Source of the DNA: Streptomyces sp. ITFR-16
Lineage (GTDB): Bacteria; Actinomycetota; Actinomycetes; Streptomycetales; Streptomycetaceae
NCBI RefSeq assembly: GCF_031844705.1
Contig: NZ_CP134609.1
Location: forward strand, 1,798,001-1,862,000
Direction of reading: 5' to 3'
Length of the DNA: 64,000 bases
Shown here: piece by piece, positions 54,628 through 63,806 of the stretch
How positions within the stretch are numbered: position 1 is the stretch's first letter
Layout: each line of letters starts with the position of its first letter
Program-made: the position numbers and the translations under genes
Notes under the pieces: model-generated
What the model was told of the DNA's origin: nothing
The model's input: the letters and a program-made list of their open reading frames with translations, nothing else
Database searches by the model: none

Positions 54628-56055
54628 TCAGCCCGCGTCGGGGGCGGCCAGCCGTGAACGGCTCCGCCCGTAGCAGGCGTACACCACCGCGCCGACGGCG
54701 AGGAACACCGCGAACTGCACCCAGGTCGTCCAGCCGGTCCCGTACATGAGGTAGACGCAGAAGCCCACGCCGATCAGCGGGCTGAGCGGGTACAGCGGGA
54801 CCCGGAAGGAGCCCTTGACCTCGGGGTTGCGGCGGCGCAGCACGAGCACGGCGACATTGACCGCGACCATGGTGGCAAGCGTCCCGATGGTCGTCAGGTT
54901 GACCACCACGTCGAGCGAGGAGAAGGCCGCCGGTACGGCGAAGACGACGGCGACGATCCAGGTGTTGGCGACCGGCGTCGAGGTGCGCGGCGAGACCCGC
55001 TCGAAGACCCGGGGCACGAGGCCGTCGCGGGACATGGACATCAGGATGCGGGTCTGTCCGTACATCACGGCGAGGACGACCGAGGCGATGGCGACGACCG
55101 CTCCGAACGCGATGATGCCGCCGCCGACCGCGGAGTCGGTGACCTGGTCGACGATCAGCGAGAGCGCGGCGGGCTTGTCGGAGACGACCTCCGGGCCGAG
55201 TGCGCCGATCGCGGCGAGGGCGACCGCACAGTAGAGCAGGGTGACCAGGCCGATGCAGATCATGATCGCGACCGGGATGTTCCGCCGGGGGTTCTTGACC
55301 TCCTCGCCCGCCGTGGTGATGGCGTCGAAGCCGATGTACGAGAAGAACGCCAGCGACGCCCCGGCCGTGACCCCGCCCGCGCCATGGGCGGCGAACGGGG
55401 TGAGGTTGCCGTGCTCGAACGCGGTGAAGGCGATGACGCAGAACAGGATCAGAATGGTGATCTTCAGGACGGCCATCGCGGCGGTGGCGCCGGCGCTCTC
55501 GCGGATGCCGCGCACCAGCAGGGTGGCCGCCATCATGACCACGATCACCGCGGGCAGGTTGATCACCCCGCCGTCGCCGGGCCCTGCGGAGAGCGCGGCG
55601 GGCAGCTGGTGGCCGAAGAGGCTGTGCAGCAGTTCGTTGACGTACTGGCTCCAGCCGACCGCCACGGCGGAGACCGAGACGCCGTACTCCAGGAGCAGGC
55701 ACCAGCCGACGAGGAAGGCGACGCGCTCGCCGAGGGTGGCGTAGGCGAAGGAGTAGGAGCTGCCGGAGACCGGGATCGCGCTGCCCAGCTCGGCGAACGA
55801 GAACGCGGTGAAGATGCAGGTCACCGCGGCGAGGACGAAGGAGAGCACCACGGCGGGTCCGGCCTCGGCCACGCTGTCGGACAGACCCACGAAGATGCCG
55901 GTGCCGACGACCGCGCCGACGCCGAAGCACACCAGCTGGAAGAGGCCCATGGTGCGCTTGAGGCCGTGGCCCTCCAGGTCGGCGCCGGACTCGGCGATCA
56001 GCCGGTGGGGGTCCTTGACGCGGTGCGGGGGGCCGGGAAGGCGCAGGGGGCTCAC
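54628..56055 (-). CDS. APC-family amino-acid permease
   Basis: 475 aa from the GTG at 56055; the frame is open to 56163, but that extension runs through a terminator hairpin, so the shorter start is preferred. Twelve helices; FGVGAVVGTGIFVGLSDSVAE and FSFAELGSAIPVSGSSYSFA are the TM1 and TM2 signatures of cationic amino-acid transporters (CAT type). FFSYIGFDAITTAGEEVKNP is the TM6-7 motif. Its position after arginine deiminase and ornithine carbamoyltransferase suggests arginine/ornithine traffic, which is inference. Confidence 0.85.
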   Translation of the reverse strand: MSPLRLPGPPHRVKDPHRLIAESGADLEGHGLKRTMGLFQLVCFGVGAVVGTGIFVGLSDSVAEAGPAVVLSFVLAAVTCIFTAFSFAELGSAIPVSGSSYSFAYATLGERVAFLVGWCLLLEYGVSVSAVAVGWSQYVNELLHSLFGHQLPAALSAGPGDGGVINLPAVIVVMMAATLLVRGIRESAGATAAMAVLKITILILFCVIAFTAFEHGNLTPFAAHGAGGVTAGASLAFFSYIGFDAITTAGEEVKNPRRNIPVAIMICIGLVTLLYCAVALAAIGALGPEVVSDKPAALSLIVDQVTDSAVGGGIIAFGAVVAIASVVLAVMYGQTRILMSMSRDGLVPRVFERVSPRTSTPVANTWIVAVVFAVPAAFSSLDVVVNLTTIGTLATMVAVNVAVLVLRRRNPEVKGSFRVPLYPLSPLIGVGFCVYLMYGTGWTTWVQFAVFLAVGAVVYACYGRSRSRLAAPDAG

Positions 56056-56130
56056 GGCGGCGTTCTCATCTCTGGCGGTGCGTGGGGGGACGGTGCGCGG
56101 GGGCGTGGGGGCCGTCGCGCGCACGAAAAG

Positions 56131-56158
56131 GGGGTTCGAGCGTGCGAGCTCGAACCCC
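56131..56158 (-). terminator. Rho-independent-type terminator after argF/arcB
   Basis: A perfect 11-bp stem (GGGGTTCGAGC and complement) with a 6-nt loop. Read on the minus strand it is followed by CTTTT. It lies 84 nt beyond the carbamoyltransferase stop and before the preferred permease start, so it should separate the two or attenuate permease transcription. Confidence 0.7.
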
Positions 56159-56241
56159 ACCAACGGCCACCATCATAGGCACTCACCCGCATGTTCACCC
56201 AAATGGGTGCATGGCCATACGGGCGGGCGGCCCGGCGCCGG

Positions 56242-57246
56242 TCAGCTCCCGGCCATCGTGGCCACCAGCACGGCCTTGATCGTGTGCATCCGGTTCTCCG
56301 CCTCGTCGAAGACGACGGAGTGCGCGGACTCGAACACCTCGTCGCTGACCTCCAGCTCGGTCAGCCCGTGCCGGGCGTGGATGCCGCGCGCCACCTCGGT
56401 GCCGAGGTCGTGGTACGCGGGGAGACAGTGCAGGAACTTCACGTCCGCGTTCCCGGTGGCCCGCAGGACGTCCATGGTGACGGCGTAGGGCGCGAGGGCG
56501 GCGATGCGCTCGTCCCAGACCTCCTTGGGCTCCCCCATCGAGACCCACACGTCGGTGGCGACGAAGTCGGCGCCGCGCACCCCCTCGGCGACGTCCTCGG
56601 TGAGGGTGACGCTCGCCCCGGAGGCCCCGGCCAGCTCCCGGGCCCGCTCGACGACGGCATCGGCCGGCCAGTAGGCCCTGGGCGCGACGATGCGCACGTC
56701 CATGCCCAGCAGCGCTCCGGTGACCAGGTAGGAGTTGCCCATGTTGAACCGGGCGTCGCCCAGGTAGGCGAAGGCGATCCGCTCCAGCGGCTTGGCACTG
56801 TGCTCGGTCATCGTGAGGACGTCGGCGAGCATCTGCGTGGGGTGCCAGTCGTCGGTGAGCCCGTTGAAGACCGGCACTCCGGCGTGGGCCGCCAGCTCCT
56901 CCACGGCCTGCTGGCTGTCGCCCCGGTACTCGATCCCGTCGAACATCCGGCCGAGGACGCGGGCGGTGTCCTTGACGGACTCCTTGTGCCCCATCTGGGA
57001 GCCGGAGGGGTCGAGATACGTGGTGGAGGCGCCCTGGTCCGCGGCGGCCACCTCGAAGGCGCACCGGGTGCGGGTCGAGGTCTTCTCGAAGATCAGCGCG
57101 ATGTTCCGCCCGGTCAGGCGCCGCGTCTCGGTCCCCGCCTTCTTCGCGGCCTTGAGCTCGGCGGCCAGGCCGATCAGGCCGCGGAACTCCTCGGCCGTGA
57201 AGTCCAGCTCCTTGAGGAAGTGGCGGCCTGCGAGATCTATGGCCAT
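56242..57246 (-). CDS. argF: Ornithine carbamoyltransferase
   Basis: 334 aa. Carbamoyl-phosphate site STRTR (57-61), [12 protein letters not shown], ornithine-loop HCLPAYHDL near 273 and DVWVSMGEP. It condenses ornithine with carbamoyl phosphate, or runs backwards in the arginine deiminase pathway. The adjacent arginine deiminase suggests the catabolic role (ArcB), although the protein type cannot separate the two by eye. ATG 57246. A promoter is seen at 57297-57324. Confidence 0.9.
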   Translation of the reverse strand: MAIDLAGRHFLKELDFTAEEFRGLIGLAAELKAAKKAGTETRRLTGRNIALIFEKTSTRTRCAFEVAAADQGASTTYLDPSGSQMGHKESVKDTARVLGRMFDGIEYRGDSQQAVEELAAHAGVPVFNGLTDDWHPTQMLADVLTMTEHSAKPLERIAFAYLGDARFNMGNSYLVTGALLGMDVRIVAPRAYWPADAVVERARELAGASGASVTLTEDVAEGVRGADFVATDVWVSMGEPKEVWDERIAALAPYAVTMDVLRATGNADVKFLHCLPAYHDLGTEVARGIHARHGLTELEVSDEVFESAHSVVFDEAENRMHTIKAVLVATMAGS

Positions 57247-57296
57247 GGTGACTGCTCCTGGGTCGGGCGGGGGGACGCATACGGTAACCCTGGAAG

Positions 57297-57324
57297 TCTA
57301 TACGACGCAATGCATCGCTATACA
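57297..57324 (-). promoter_or_regulatory. Promoter of the carbamoyltransferase gene
   Basis: On the minus strand TGTATA (57324-57319), 16-nt spacer, TATAGA (57302-57297). The spacer holds ATGCAT next to TGC/GCA elements, which recalls the ATGCAT-rich Streptomyces ARG box, so ArgR control is possible but not proven. Confidence 0.45.
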
Positions 57325-57366
57325 GAGCCTCCGCAGGGCCGTCCGGCGTCCCCCCGCCGGCCCCGG

Positions 57367-58599
57367 CTACACCGGGTCGCGGACCACCGGGCAGCTCATG
57401 CAGCGCGGACCGCCGCGCCCCCGGCCCAGCTCGCTGCCGCGGATCTCGATGACCTCGATGCCCTCCTTGCGCAGATGGGTGTTGGTGGTGGCGTTGCGCT
57501 CGTAGGCGACGACGACGCCCGGCTCGACGGCCAGCACATTGCACCCGTCGTCCCACTGCTCGCGCTCGGCCGCGTGCACGTCCTGGATGGCGGTGAGCAC
57601 CCGGATCGAGTCGAGCCCCAGCGCCTCGGCGATCGCCCGGTGCATGTGCTCGGGCGGGTGGTCGGTCACCTTGAGGTCGCGCGGGCCGTCCCCCGGCTCG
57701 ATCGTGTACGAGCGGAGCATGCCCAGGCCCGCGTACTTGGTGAAGGTGTCCCCGTCGACCATCGTCATCACCGTGTCCAGGTGCATGAAGGCCCGGCTCT
57801 TGGGCATGTCGAGCGCCACGATCGTCCGGGCGGACCCGGCGTCGAACAGCCCCCGGGCCAGCATCTCCACGGCCTGCGGAGTGGTGCGCTCGCTCATCCC
57901 GATCAGGACGGCGCCCCGGCCGATGACCAGGACGTCGCCGCCCTCGATGGTGGAGGGGTAGTCGTCCTGGCCCTGCGACCAGTGGTGGAAGGCGCCCGCG
58001 TCCGGCCCGGTGAACAGCGGGTGGTGCCGGTAGATCGCCTCGAAGTGGACGGTCTCGCGCTGCCGGGCCGGCCAGCGCATCGCGTTGATGGAGACCCCGT
58101 CGTAGATCCAGGCCGATGTGTCCCGGGTGAAGAGGTGGTTGGGCAGCGGGCCGAGCAGGAAGTCGTCCAGGTCCATCACATGGAAGCGCACCGAGGTCGG
58201 CTCCCGGAACCGCTCCAGGAACTCCCGCTTGGTCATCCCGCCGACCAGCGCCTCGCAGAGCTCGGGGGCGGACAGCTCCTCGAAGGCGGCCCGCAGATGC
58301 TCGGTGGCCAGCGGGCCGTACTCCTTCTCCGCGAACACCCGGTCCAGGACCAGCCGCCGCGCCACCGGGATCTCCAGCGACTCACGGAGCAGATCGCCGA
58401 AGAGGTGCACATCGACTCCGCGGTCGCGCAGCACGTCCGCGAAGCCGTCGTGCTCCTGACGGGCCCGGCGCACCCAGAGCACGTCGTCGAAGAGCAACGC
58501 GTCCTTGTTGCTCGGGGTGAGCCGTTTCAGTTCCAGATCGGGGCGGTGCACGATGACGCGGCGCAGCCGCCCGGCCTCGGAGTCGACATGGAATCCCAT
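57367..58599 (-). CDS. arcA: Arginine deiminase
   Basis: 410 aa, the expected size. Motifs: [49 protein letters not shown], and the nucleophile C403 in [12 protein letters not shown]. It hydrolyses arginine to citrulline and ammonia. The ATG at 58599 ([13 protein letters not shown]) gives the family N-terminus, preferred over a longer frame. The gene precedes ornithine carbamoyltransferase by 120 nt with a separate promoter between them. Carbamate kinase is not in the window. Confidence 0.95.
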   Translation of the reverse strand: MGFHVDSEAGRLRRVIVHRPDLELKRLTPSNKDALLFDDVLWVRRARQEHDGFADVLRDRGVDVHLFGDLLRESLEIPVARRLVLDRVFAEKEYGPLATEHLRAAFEELSAPELCEALVGGMTKREFLERFREPTSVRFHVMDLDDFLLGPLPNHLFTRDTSAWIYDGVSINAMRWPARQRETVHFEAIYRHHPLFTGPDAGAFHHWSQGQDDYPSTIEGGDVLVIGRGAVLIGMSERTTPQAVEMLARGLFDAGSARTIVALDMPKSRAFMHLDTVMTMVDGDTFTKYAGLGMLRSYTIEPGDGPRDLKVTDHPPEHMHRAIAEALGLDSIRVLTAIQDVHAAEREQWDDGCNVLAVEPGVVVAYERNATTNTHLRKEGIEVIEIRGSELGRGRGGPRCMSCPVVRDPV

Positions 58600-58653
58600 G
58601 CCCACATCCTGACCGCGCGGAGCACCGTTCACCCGGCGAATCGCCCGCTCGTT

Positions 58654-61233
58654 CTAGAGCCTGGGGTCGACCGGCTCCGATTCCAGGGCGAGGACGGCGA
58701 AGATTGCCTCGTGGACCCGCCACAGCGGCTCCCCGTCGGCCAGCCGGTCCAGCGCCTCCAGCCCGAGCGCGTACTCGCGCAGGGCGAGCGAGCGCTTGTG
58801 GCCGAGGAAGCGGCCGCGCAGCCGGTCCAGGTTCTCCGGGCGGGTGTACTCCGGACCGTAGATGATCCGCAGGTACTCCCGTCCGCGCACCTTGATGCCC
58901 GGCTGGACCAGCCGGCCCTTGCCGTCCCTGACGAGGGCGCCGAGCGGCTTGACGACCATGCCCTCGCCGCCGCGCCCGGTCATCTCCAGCCACCAGTCGA
59001 TGCCGGAGCGGACCGATGCCTCGTCGCCGGTGTCGACGACGAGCCGCCGGGTGACCTGGAGCAGGCCGGTGGGGTCGTGCTCCACCAGCCGGTCCAGCCA
59101 GGCCAGCTGCTCGTCATGGGGTACGGAGGTGAGCGAGCGGCCCTGCACGGCGAGGATCTGGAACGGGGCCAGCCGCACCCCGTCGAGCCCCTCGGTGCTC
59201 CAGCAGTACCGGCGGTAGGCCTCGGTGAACGCGGCCGCGTCCTCGGCCCGGCCGCGCTGCCGGTCCGCGAGCGCGCCCACGTCGATCCCGCGTGCCGCAG
59301 CCGCCGAGAGCGCCCCGGTGGCGGCGGGGAACACCGCGCCCGACGCGGCACCGACCGCCGCGTACTGCGAGCGGAGCAGGCCGGCCGCCTTGAGGGACCA
59401 GGGCATCAACTCGGCGTCGAGCAGCACCCAGTCGGTGTCCCACTCCTCCCACAGCCCGGCGGCGGTGACCGCCGCGCGCAGCCGGCCGAGCACGGTCTCG
59501 GTGAGCGCGGGGTCGTCCAGGAACGGGCGCCCGGTGCGGGTGTGCAGGGAGCCCGTCGGGCCGCCCTCGCCCGCCTCCCCGGTCCCGAAGCGCTCGCGTG
59601 CCACCTCGGCGTCCCGGCAGACCAGGGCCACGGCCCGCGAGCCCATGTGCTTCTCCTCGCACACGACCCGGGCCACGCCGTCCGCCCGGTACTGCGCGAA
59701 CGCCTCGGCCGGGTGCTCCAGATAGCCCTCCTCGTGCGAGGTGGCGGTCGGGGCCATGGTCGGCGGGAGGTAGGCGAGCAGCCGCGGGTCGACCGCGAAC
59801 CGGCTCATGACCTCCAGCGCGGCCGCCGCGTTCTCCTCGCGGACCGCGAGGCGGCCCATGTGCCGGGTCTCCACGGTCCGGCGGCCCTGCACATCGGCGA
59901 GATCCAGCGGACGGCCCTCCCGGCCGCCCGGCGCCTCGGTGGCCAGCGGCTTCGCCGGCTCGTACCAGACCTGCTCGGCCGGTACGTCGACGAGCTCCCG
60001 CTCCGGCCAGCGCAGCGCGGTCATCCGGCCGCCGAAGACCGCTCCGGTGTCCAGGCAGATGGTGTTGTTGATCCAGGAGGTGCTGGGCACGGGGGTGTGG
60101 CCGTAGACCACGGCGGCGCGGCCCCGGTAGTCCTCCGCCCACGGGTAGCGCACGGGCAGGCCGAACTCGTCGGTCTCGCCGGTGGTGTCCCCGTACAGCG
60201 CGTGCGAGCGGACCCGGCCGGAGGTGCGGCCGTGGTACTTCTCGGGCAGGCCGGCGTGGCAGACGACGAGCCTGCCGCCGTCCAGGACGTAGTGGCTGAC
60301 GAGTCCGTCGATGAACTCCCCGGCCCGCTTGCGGAACTCCGGGTCCCGGGTGTCCTCCCGCTCCAGCTGCTCGATCGTCTCGGCGAGGCCGTGGGTCTGC
60401 TGGACCTTGCGGCCCTTGAGGTAGCGGCCGAGCTTGTTCTCGTGGTTGCCGGGCACGCACAGCGCGTTGCCGTCGGCGACCATGCCCATCACGCGGCGCA
60501 GCACACCGGGGCTGTCGGGGCCCCGGTCGACGAGGTCGCCGACGAAGACCGCCGTGCGGCCCTCGGGGTGCGCCCCGTCCGCGTAGCCGAGCTTGCCGAG
60601 CAGGGTCTCCAGCTCGGAGCTGCAGCCGTGGATGTCCCCGATGATGTCGAAGGGGCCGGTGAGGTGGCGCAGGTCGTTGTAGCGGCGCTCCAGCACCACT
60701 TCGGCGTGCGCGGCCTCCTCCTCGCTGCGCAGGATGTGCACCTTGCGAAATCCCTCGCGCTCCAGGCCGCGCAGGGAGCGGCGCAGCTCGCGGCGGTGGC
60801 GCTGGACCACGTGGCGGGGCATGTCGGCGCGGTCCGGACGGGCCGCGTTGCGCGCGAGGCAGACCTCCTCGGGGAGGTCGAGGACGATCGCGATGGGCAG
60901 CACGTCGTGCTCCCGGGCCAGCCGCACGAGCTGGCGTCGGCTCTCCGGCTGGACGTTCGTGGCGTCGACGACGGTCAGCCGCCCGGCGGCCAGCCGCTTG
61001 CCCGCGATGTAGTGCAGGACGTCGAAGGCGTCGCCGCTGGCGCTCTGGTCGTTCTCGTCGTCGGCGACGAGGCCCCGGCAGAAGTCCGAGGAGACGATCT
61101 CGGTCGGCTTGAAGTGGGCGCGGGCGAAGGTGGACTTGCCCGAGCCGCTCGCCCCGATCAGGACGACGAGGGAGAGGTCGGTCACCGGCAGAGTGCGCGT
61201 GGTGTGCGGGGTGCTCTCAGGCGTGGTGCTCAT
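58654..61233 (-). CDS. pnkp: Pnkp: polynucleotide kinase-phosphatase-adenylyltransferase
   Basis: 859 aa. Three domains: a 5'-kinase with P-loop GASGSGKST (27-35), a calcineurin-type 2',3'-phosphatase (about 190-430; DIIGDIHGCSSE, FVGDLVDRGPDS, VPGNHENK, YGHTPV), and a ligase-like adenylyltransferase (about 480-859) with the nucleophile lysine in CEEKHMGSRAV. With Hen1 it repairs cleaved RNAs, for instance tRNAs cut by ribotoxins, and the 3' end is 2'-O-methylated before sealing. ATG 61233 overlaps the hen1 stop (ATGA). Confidence 0.95.
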   Translation of the reverse strand: MSTTPESTPHTTRTLPVTDLSLVVLIGASGSGKSTFARAHFKPTEIVSSDFCRGLVADDENDQSASGDAFDVLHYIAGKRLAAGRLTVVDATNVQPESRRQLVRLAREHDVLPIAIVLDLPEEVCLARNAARPDRADMPRHVVQRHRRELRRSLRGLEREGFRKVHILRSEEEAAHAEVVLERRYNDLRHLTGPFDIIGDIHGCSSELETLLGKLGYADGAHPEGRTAVFVGDLVDRGPDSPGVLRRVMGMVADGNALCVPGNHENKLGRYLKGRKVQQTHGLAETIEQLEREDTRDPEFRKRAGEFIDGLVSHYVLDGGRLVVCHAGLPEKYHGRTSGRVRSHALYGDTTGETDEFGLPVRYPWAEDYRGRAAVVYGHTPVPSTSWINNTICLDTGAVFGGRMTALRWPERELVDVPAEQVWYEPAKPLATEAPGGREGRPLDLADVQGRRTVETRHMGRLAVREENAAAALEVMSRFAVDPRLLAYLPPTMAPTATSHEEGYLEHPAEAFAQYRADGVARVVCEEKHMGSRAVALVCRDAEVARERFGTGEAGEGGPTGSLHTRTGRPFLDDPALTETVLGRLRAAVTAAGLWEEWDTDWVLLDAELMPWSLKAAGLLRSQYAAVGAASGAVFPAATGALSAAAARGIDVGALADRQRGRAEDAAAFTEAYRRYCWSTEGLDGVRLAPFQILAVQGRSLTSVPHDEQLAWLDRLVEHDPTGLLQVTRRLVVDTGDEASVRSGIDWWLEMTGRGGEGMVVKPLGALVRDGKGRLVQPGIKVRGREYLRIIYGPEYTRPENLDRLRGRFLGHKRSLALREYALGLEALDRLADGEPLWRVHEAIFAVLALESEPVDPRL

Positions 61234-62771
61234 GCGGCGTTCGCCTCCTTCTCGGTCTTCTCGGTCTTCTCGGTCTTCTCGGTCTTCTCGGTCGTCGTGC
61301 CGGACTTCGCGGTCTTCTCCGCGCCGTCGGCCGCGGTCAGGGTGAACACGGCGAGCTGGGTGGGCGGGCCGACCTCGGGGTCGTCGGGACCCACCGGAAG
61401 GAACTCCACCCCGTAGCCGTGCCTGCGGGCCACCGCGTCCGCCCAGCCCCGGAATTCGGCCCGGGTCCATTCGAAGCGGTGGTCGCCGTGGCGGGCGTGT
61501 CCGGCCGGGAGGGTCTCCCAGCGGACGTTGTACTCGACGTTCGGCGTGGTCACCAGAACGGTGCGGGGGCGCGCCGAGCCGAACACCGCGTACTCCAGCG
61601 CGGGCAGCCTGGGCAGGTCGAGGTGCTCGATGACCTCGCTCAGCACCGCCGCGTCGTATCCCTTCAGGCTCTTGTCCGTGTAGGTGAGCGACCCCTGCCG
61701 GAGCGTCACCCGCGCGGCCTGCCGCTCCCCCATCCGGTCCAGCTTCAGCCGGCGCGAGGCGATGGTCAGGGCGCGCATCGAGACGTCGACGCCGACGATC
61801 TCGGTGAACCGCACGTCCTTGAGCAGCGCCTGCACCAACTGGCCCTGGCCGCAGCCGAGGTCCAGCACCCGGCTCGCTCCGGCGGCGGTCAGCGCCGCCA
61901 GGATCGCGGCCCGTCGCTGCTCGGCGAGCGGGACGGGCCGCTCCTCGGTGTCGGCCGTCTCGTCCACCGCGTTGTCGATGCTCTCGACGTCGAGGTCGTC
62001 CGACTCGGCCAGCCGTACCAGCTCCAGCCGCTCCATCGCCTGCCGGGTCAGCCCCCAGCGCCGCGACAGATACCGGCTGGTGATCAGCTTCTGCTCGGGG
62101 TGGTCGGCGAGCCAGCCCTCCCCGGCCCGCAGCAGCTTGTCCACCTCGTCCGGTGCCACCCAGTAGTGCTTGGCGTCGTCGAGCACCGGCAGCAGCACGT
62201 ACAGCTGGCGCAGTGCGTCCGCGAGCCTCAACTCGCCTTCCAGCACGAGCCGTACATAGCGCGAGTCGCCCCACTCGGGGAACTTCTCGTCCAGCGGTAC
62301 GGCCACCGCGTCCACCCTTGACCAGCCGAGCGGGCCGAAGAGCTTGCGGACCAGCTCGGCACCACCACGGGCCGGCAGGGCGGGCACTTCGATCCGCAGC
62401 GGCAGCGGGGTCCCGGCGCGCTCGGGCATCGCCTTGCAGGTGCCGCTCAGCGCGGACTTGAAGACGGTGCTCATCGCGACGGACAGCAGCGACGACGCCG
62501 CGTAGGGGCGGTCGTTGACGTACTGCGCGAGGGCCGCGTCCGGGGCGCCGCCCCGGCCCTTGCCCTTGCCCCGCCGCACCAGCGCCACGGGATCCACCTC
62601 CAGCAGCAGCGCGGCTGTGCACCGCTCCGCGGACGCCTCGGGATAGAAGACGTGCGCGGTGCCGTGGGAGGTGGAGAACGTCTGCGCCTTCTCGGGATGC
62701 TTGTGCAGCAGGAAGCCGAGATCGGTGGCGGGACGCTCCGGGGTGCCGGTCGTACTGATCGTCAGGAACAC
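61230..62771 (-). CDS. hen1: Hen1 3'-terminal RNA ribose 2'-O-methyltransferase
   Basis: 513 aa. The N-terminal half is the Hen1-specific domain (MFLTISTTGTPERPATDLGF, split by eye from DAVAVPLDEKFPEWGDSRY) that activates the Pnkp ligase. The C-terminal half is the methyltransferase with SAM site VLDLGCGQGQLVQALL, the metal site EVIEHLDLPRL, and VEYNVRWETLPAG. It marks the 3' end of damaged RNA to resist re-cleavage. GTG 62771 has CATAAT seven nt upstream (leaderless). The C-terminus has five Glu-Lys-Thr repeats. Confidence 0.95.
   Translation of the reverse strand: MFLTISTTGTPERPATDLGFLLHKHPEKAQTFSTSHGTAHVFYPEASAERCTAALLLEVDPVALVRRGKGKGRGGAPDAALAQYVNDRPYAASSLLSVAMSTVFKSALSGTCKAMPERAGTPLPLRIEVPALPARGGAELVRKLFGPLGWSRVDAVAVPLDEKFPEWGDSRYVRLVLEGELRLADALRQLYVLLPVLDDAKHYWVAPDEVDKLLRAGEGWLADHPEQKLITSRYLSRRWGLTRQAMERLELVRLAESDDLDVESIDNAVDETADTEERPVPLAEQRRAAILAALTAAGASRVLDLGCGQGQLVQALLKDVRFTEIVGVDVSMRALTIASRRLKLDRMGERQAARVTLRQGSLTYTDKSLKGYDAAVLSEVIEHLDLPRLPALEYAVFGSARPRTVLVTTPNVEYNVRWETLPAGHARHGDHRFEWTRAEFRGWADAVARRHGYGVEFLPVGPDDPEVGPPTQLAVFTLTAADGAEKTAKSGTTTEKTEKTEKTEKTEKEANAA
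61251..61293. repeat. 9-nt tandem repeat in hen1
   Basis: The unit CTCGGTCTT is repeated four times followed by a partial fifth copy, encoding Thr-Glu-Lys repeats at the Hen1 C-terminus. The 9-nt period keeps the frame, so copy-number change would alter tail length only. Confidence 0.85.
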
Positions 62772-62784
62772 GCGTCCGATTATG
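62772..62784 (-). promoter_or_regulatory. Leaderless-type -10 before hen1
   Basis: On the minus strand CATAAT (62784-62779) is followed by 7 nt and the GTG start at 62771. The hexamer matches a strong -10. Confidence 0.5.
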
Positions 62785-62814
62785 GTCGGGTTCGCTCCCT
62801 CCCACCAGGCAATT

Positions 62815-63795
62815 TCACCCCCTCCCCGGCCCTGCCGTCCCTCCTGTCGCTCCTCCGGCCGCCCCTCCTGCCGGCCCTGACCTCGGCCCTCCGGCGCCGA
62901 GCACGCGGGCCAGTTGCGCGACGGTGGCCGGGCCGACCCGGCAGCAGCCGCCGATCAGCCGCGCCCCGGCATCCCGCCAGGCCGTGGCCAGGCCCGCGTC
63001 GAAGGTGGCGCCCCCGGTCCATCCGCGCCCGCCCGCGTCCCAGCCCTCACCACTGTTCGGATAGGCGACCACCGGCTTCCCGGTCACCTCCGCCGCCACC
63101 CGGACCGCCTCCTCCACCTCGCGCGGGTCGCAGCAGTTGACCCCGACCGCCACCACCCCGTCGTAGGCGCCGGCGAGGGCGAACGCCTCCTCCAGCGGCT
63201 GCCCGGCCCTGGTCCATCCCCCGGCCACGGTGTAGGAGAGCCACACCGGCAGCCCGCACCCCTCCGCCGTCCGCAGCAGCGCTCTCGCCTCGACCATGTC
63301 CGGCACCGTCTCCAGCGCCAGCACATCCGGCCCGGCGGCGGCCAGCGCCTCGATCCGGGGGCGGTGGAACCGCTCCAGCTCCCGGACCGAGAGCCCGTAC
63401 CGGCCCCGGTACTCCGCGCCGTCCGCCGTCACCGCCCCGTACGGGCCGACGGAGGCCGCGACCCAGACGTCCCGCTCCACCGCACCGGCGGCCCTCCGGG
63501 CCAGCTCGACACTGCGGGCGAAGAGCCCCGCCGCCTCCGCCTCCGCGATCCCGCGCCGCCGGAACCCCTCGAAGCTCGCCTGGTAGCCGGCGGTGATGAG
63601 CACCTGCGCACCCGCCCGCACATAGGCCGTGTGCGCCGCCTCGATCTGCCCGGGTCCGTCGGCGAGCAGCCGGGCGGACCACAGCGCGTCGGACAGATCG
63701 CAGCCCTGCGCCTCCAGTTGGCTGGAGAGCCCGCCGTCGAGCAGGACCGTCCCCGCCGCGAGGGCGGCGGCGAGGGGGCGGGAGGCGGATGACAC
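62815..63795 (-). CDS. mmuM: Homocysteine S-methyltransferase
   Basis: 326 aa. LLDGGLSSQLEAQGCDLSD at the N-terminus, ALETVPDMVEAR, VGVNCCDPREVEEA (first zinc cysteine) and LIGGCCRVGP (the paired cysteines) are the zinc site of the MmuM/YitJ type. It transfers a methyl group from S-methylmethionine or SAM to homocysteine. The C-terminal Gly/Ala-rich tail is low complexity. GTG 63795 follows AGAGGAG. It lies 11 nt after the LLM gene in the same direction and may be co-transcribed. Confidence 0.9.
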   Translation of the reverse strand: MSSASRPLAAALAAGTVLLDGGLSSQLEAQGCDLSDALWSARLLADGPGQIEAAHTAYVRAGAQVLITAGYQASFEGFRRRGIAEAEAAGLFARSVELARRAAGAVERDVWVAASVGPYGAVTADGAEYRGRYGLSVRELERFHRPRIEALAAAGPDVLALETVPDMVEARALLRTAEGCGLPVWLSYTVAGGWTRAGQPLEEAFALAGAYDGVVAVGVNCCDPREVEEAVRVAAEVTGKPVVAYPNSGEGWDAGGRGWTGGATFDAGLATAWRDAGARLIGGCCRVGPATVAQLARVLGAGGPRSGPAGGAAGGATGGTAGPGRG

Positions 63796-63806
63796 AGGTG
63801 CTCCTC

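Noticed and set aside
56131..56158. tRNA T-arm-like sequence (GGTTCGA)
   Set aside because: The segment is a simple perfect hairpin followed by T residues; no cloverleaf can be formed.
61251..61293. CRISPR-like repetition
   Set aside because: The repeats are 9 nt with no spacers and encode Thr-Glu-Lys in hen1.
56191..61416. Very long plus-strand open frame (about 1740 codons)
   Set aside because: It is antisense to ornithine carbamoyltransferase, arginine deiminase and Pnkp. It exists because stop codons are rare in G+C-rich antisense frames; its protein has no recognisable domain.
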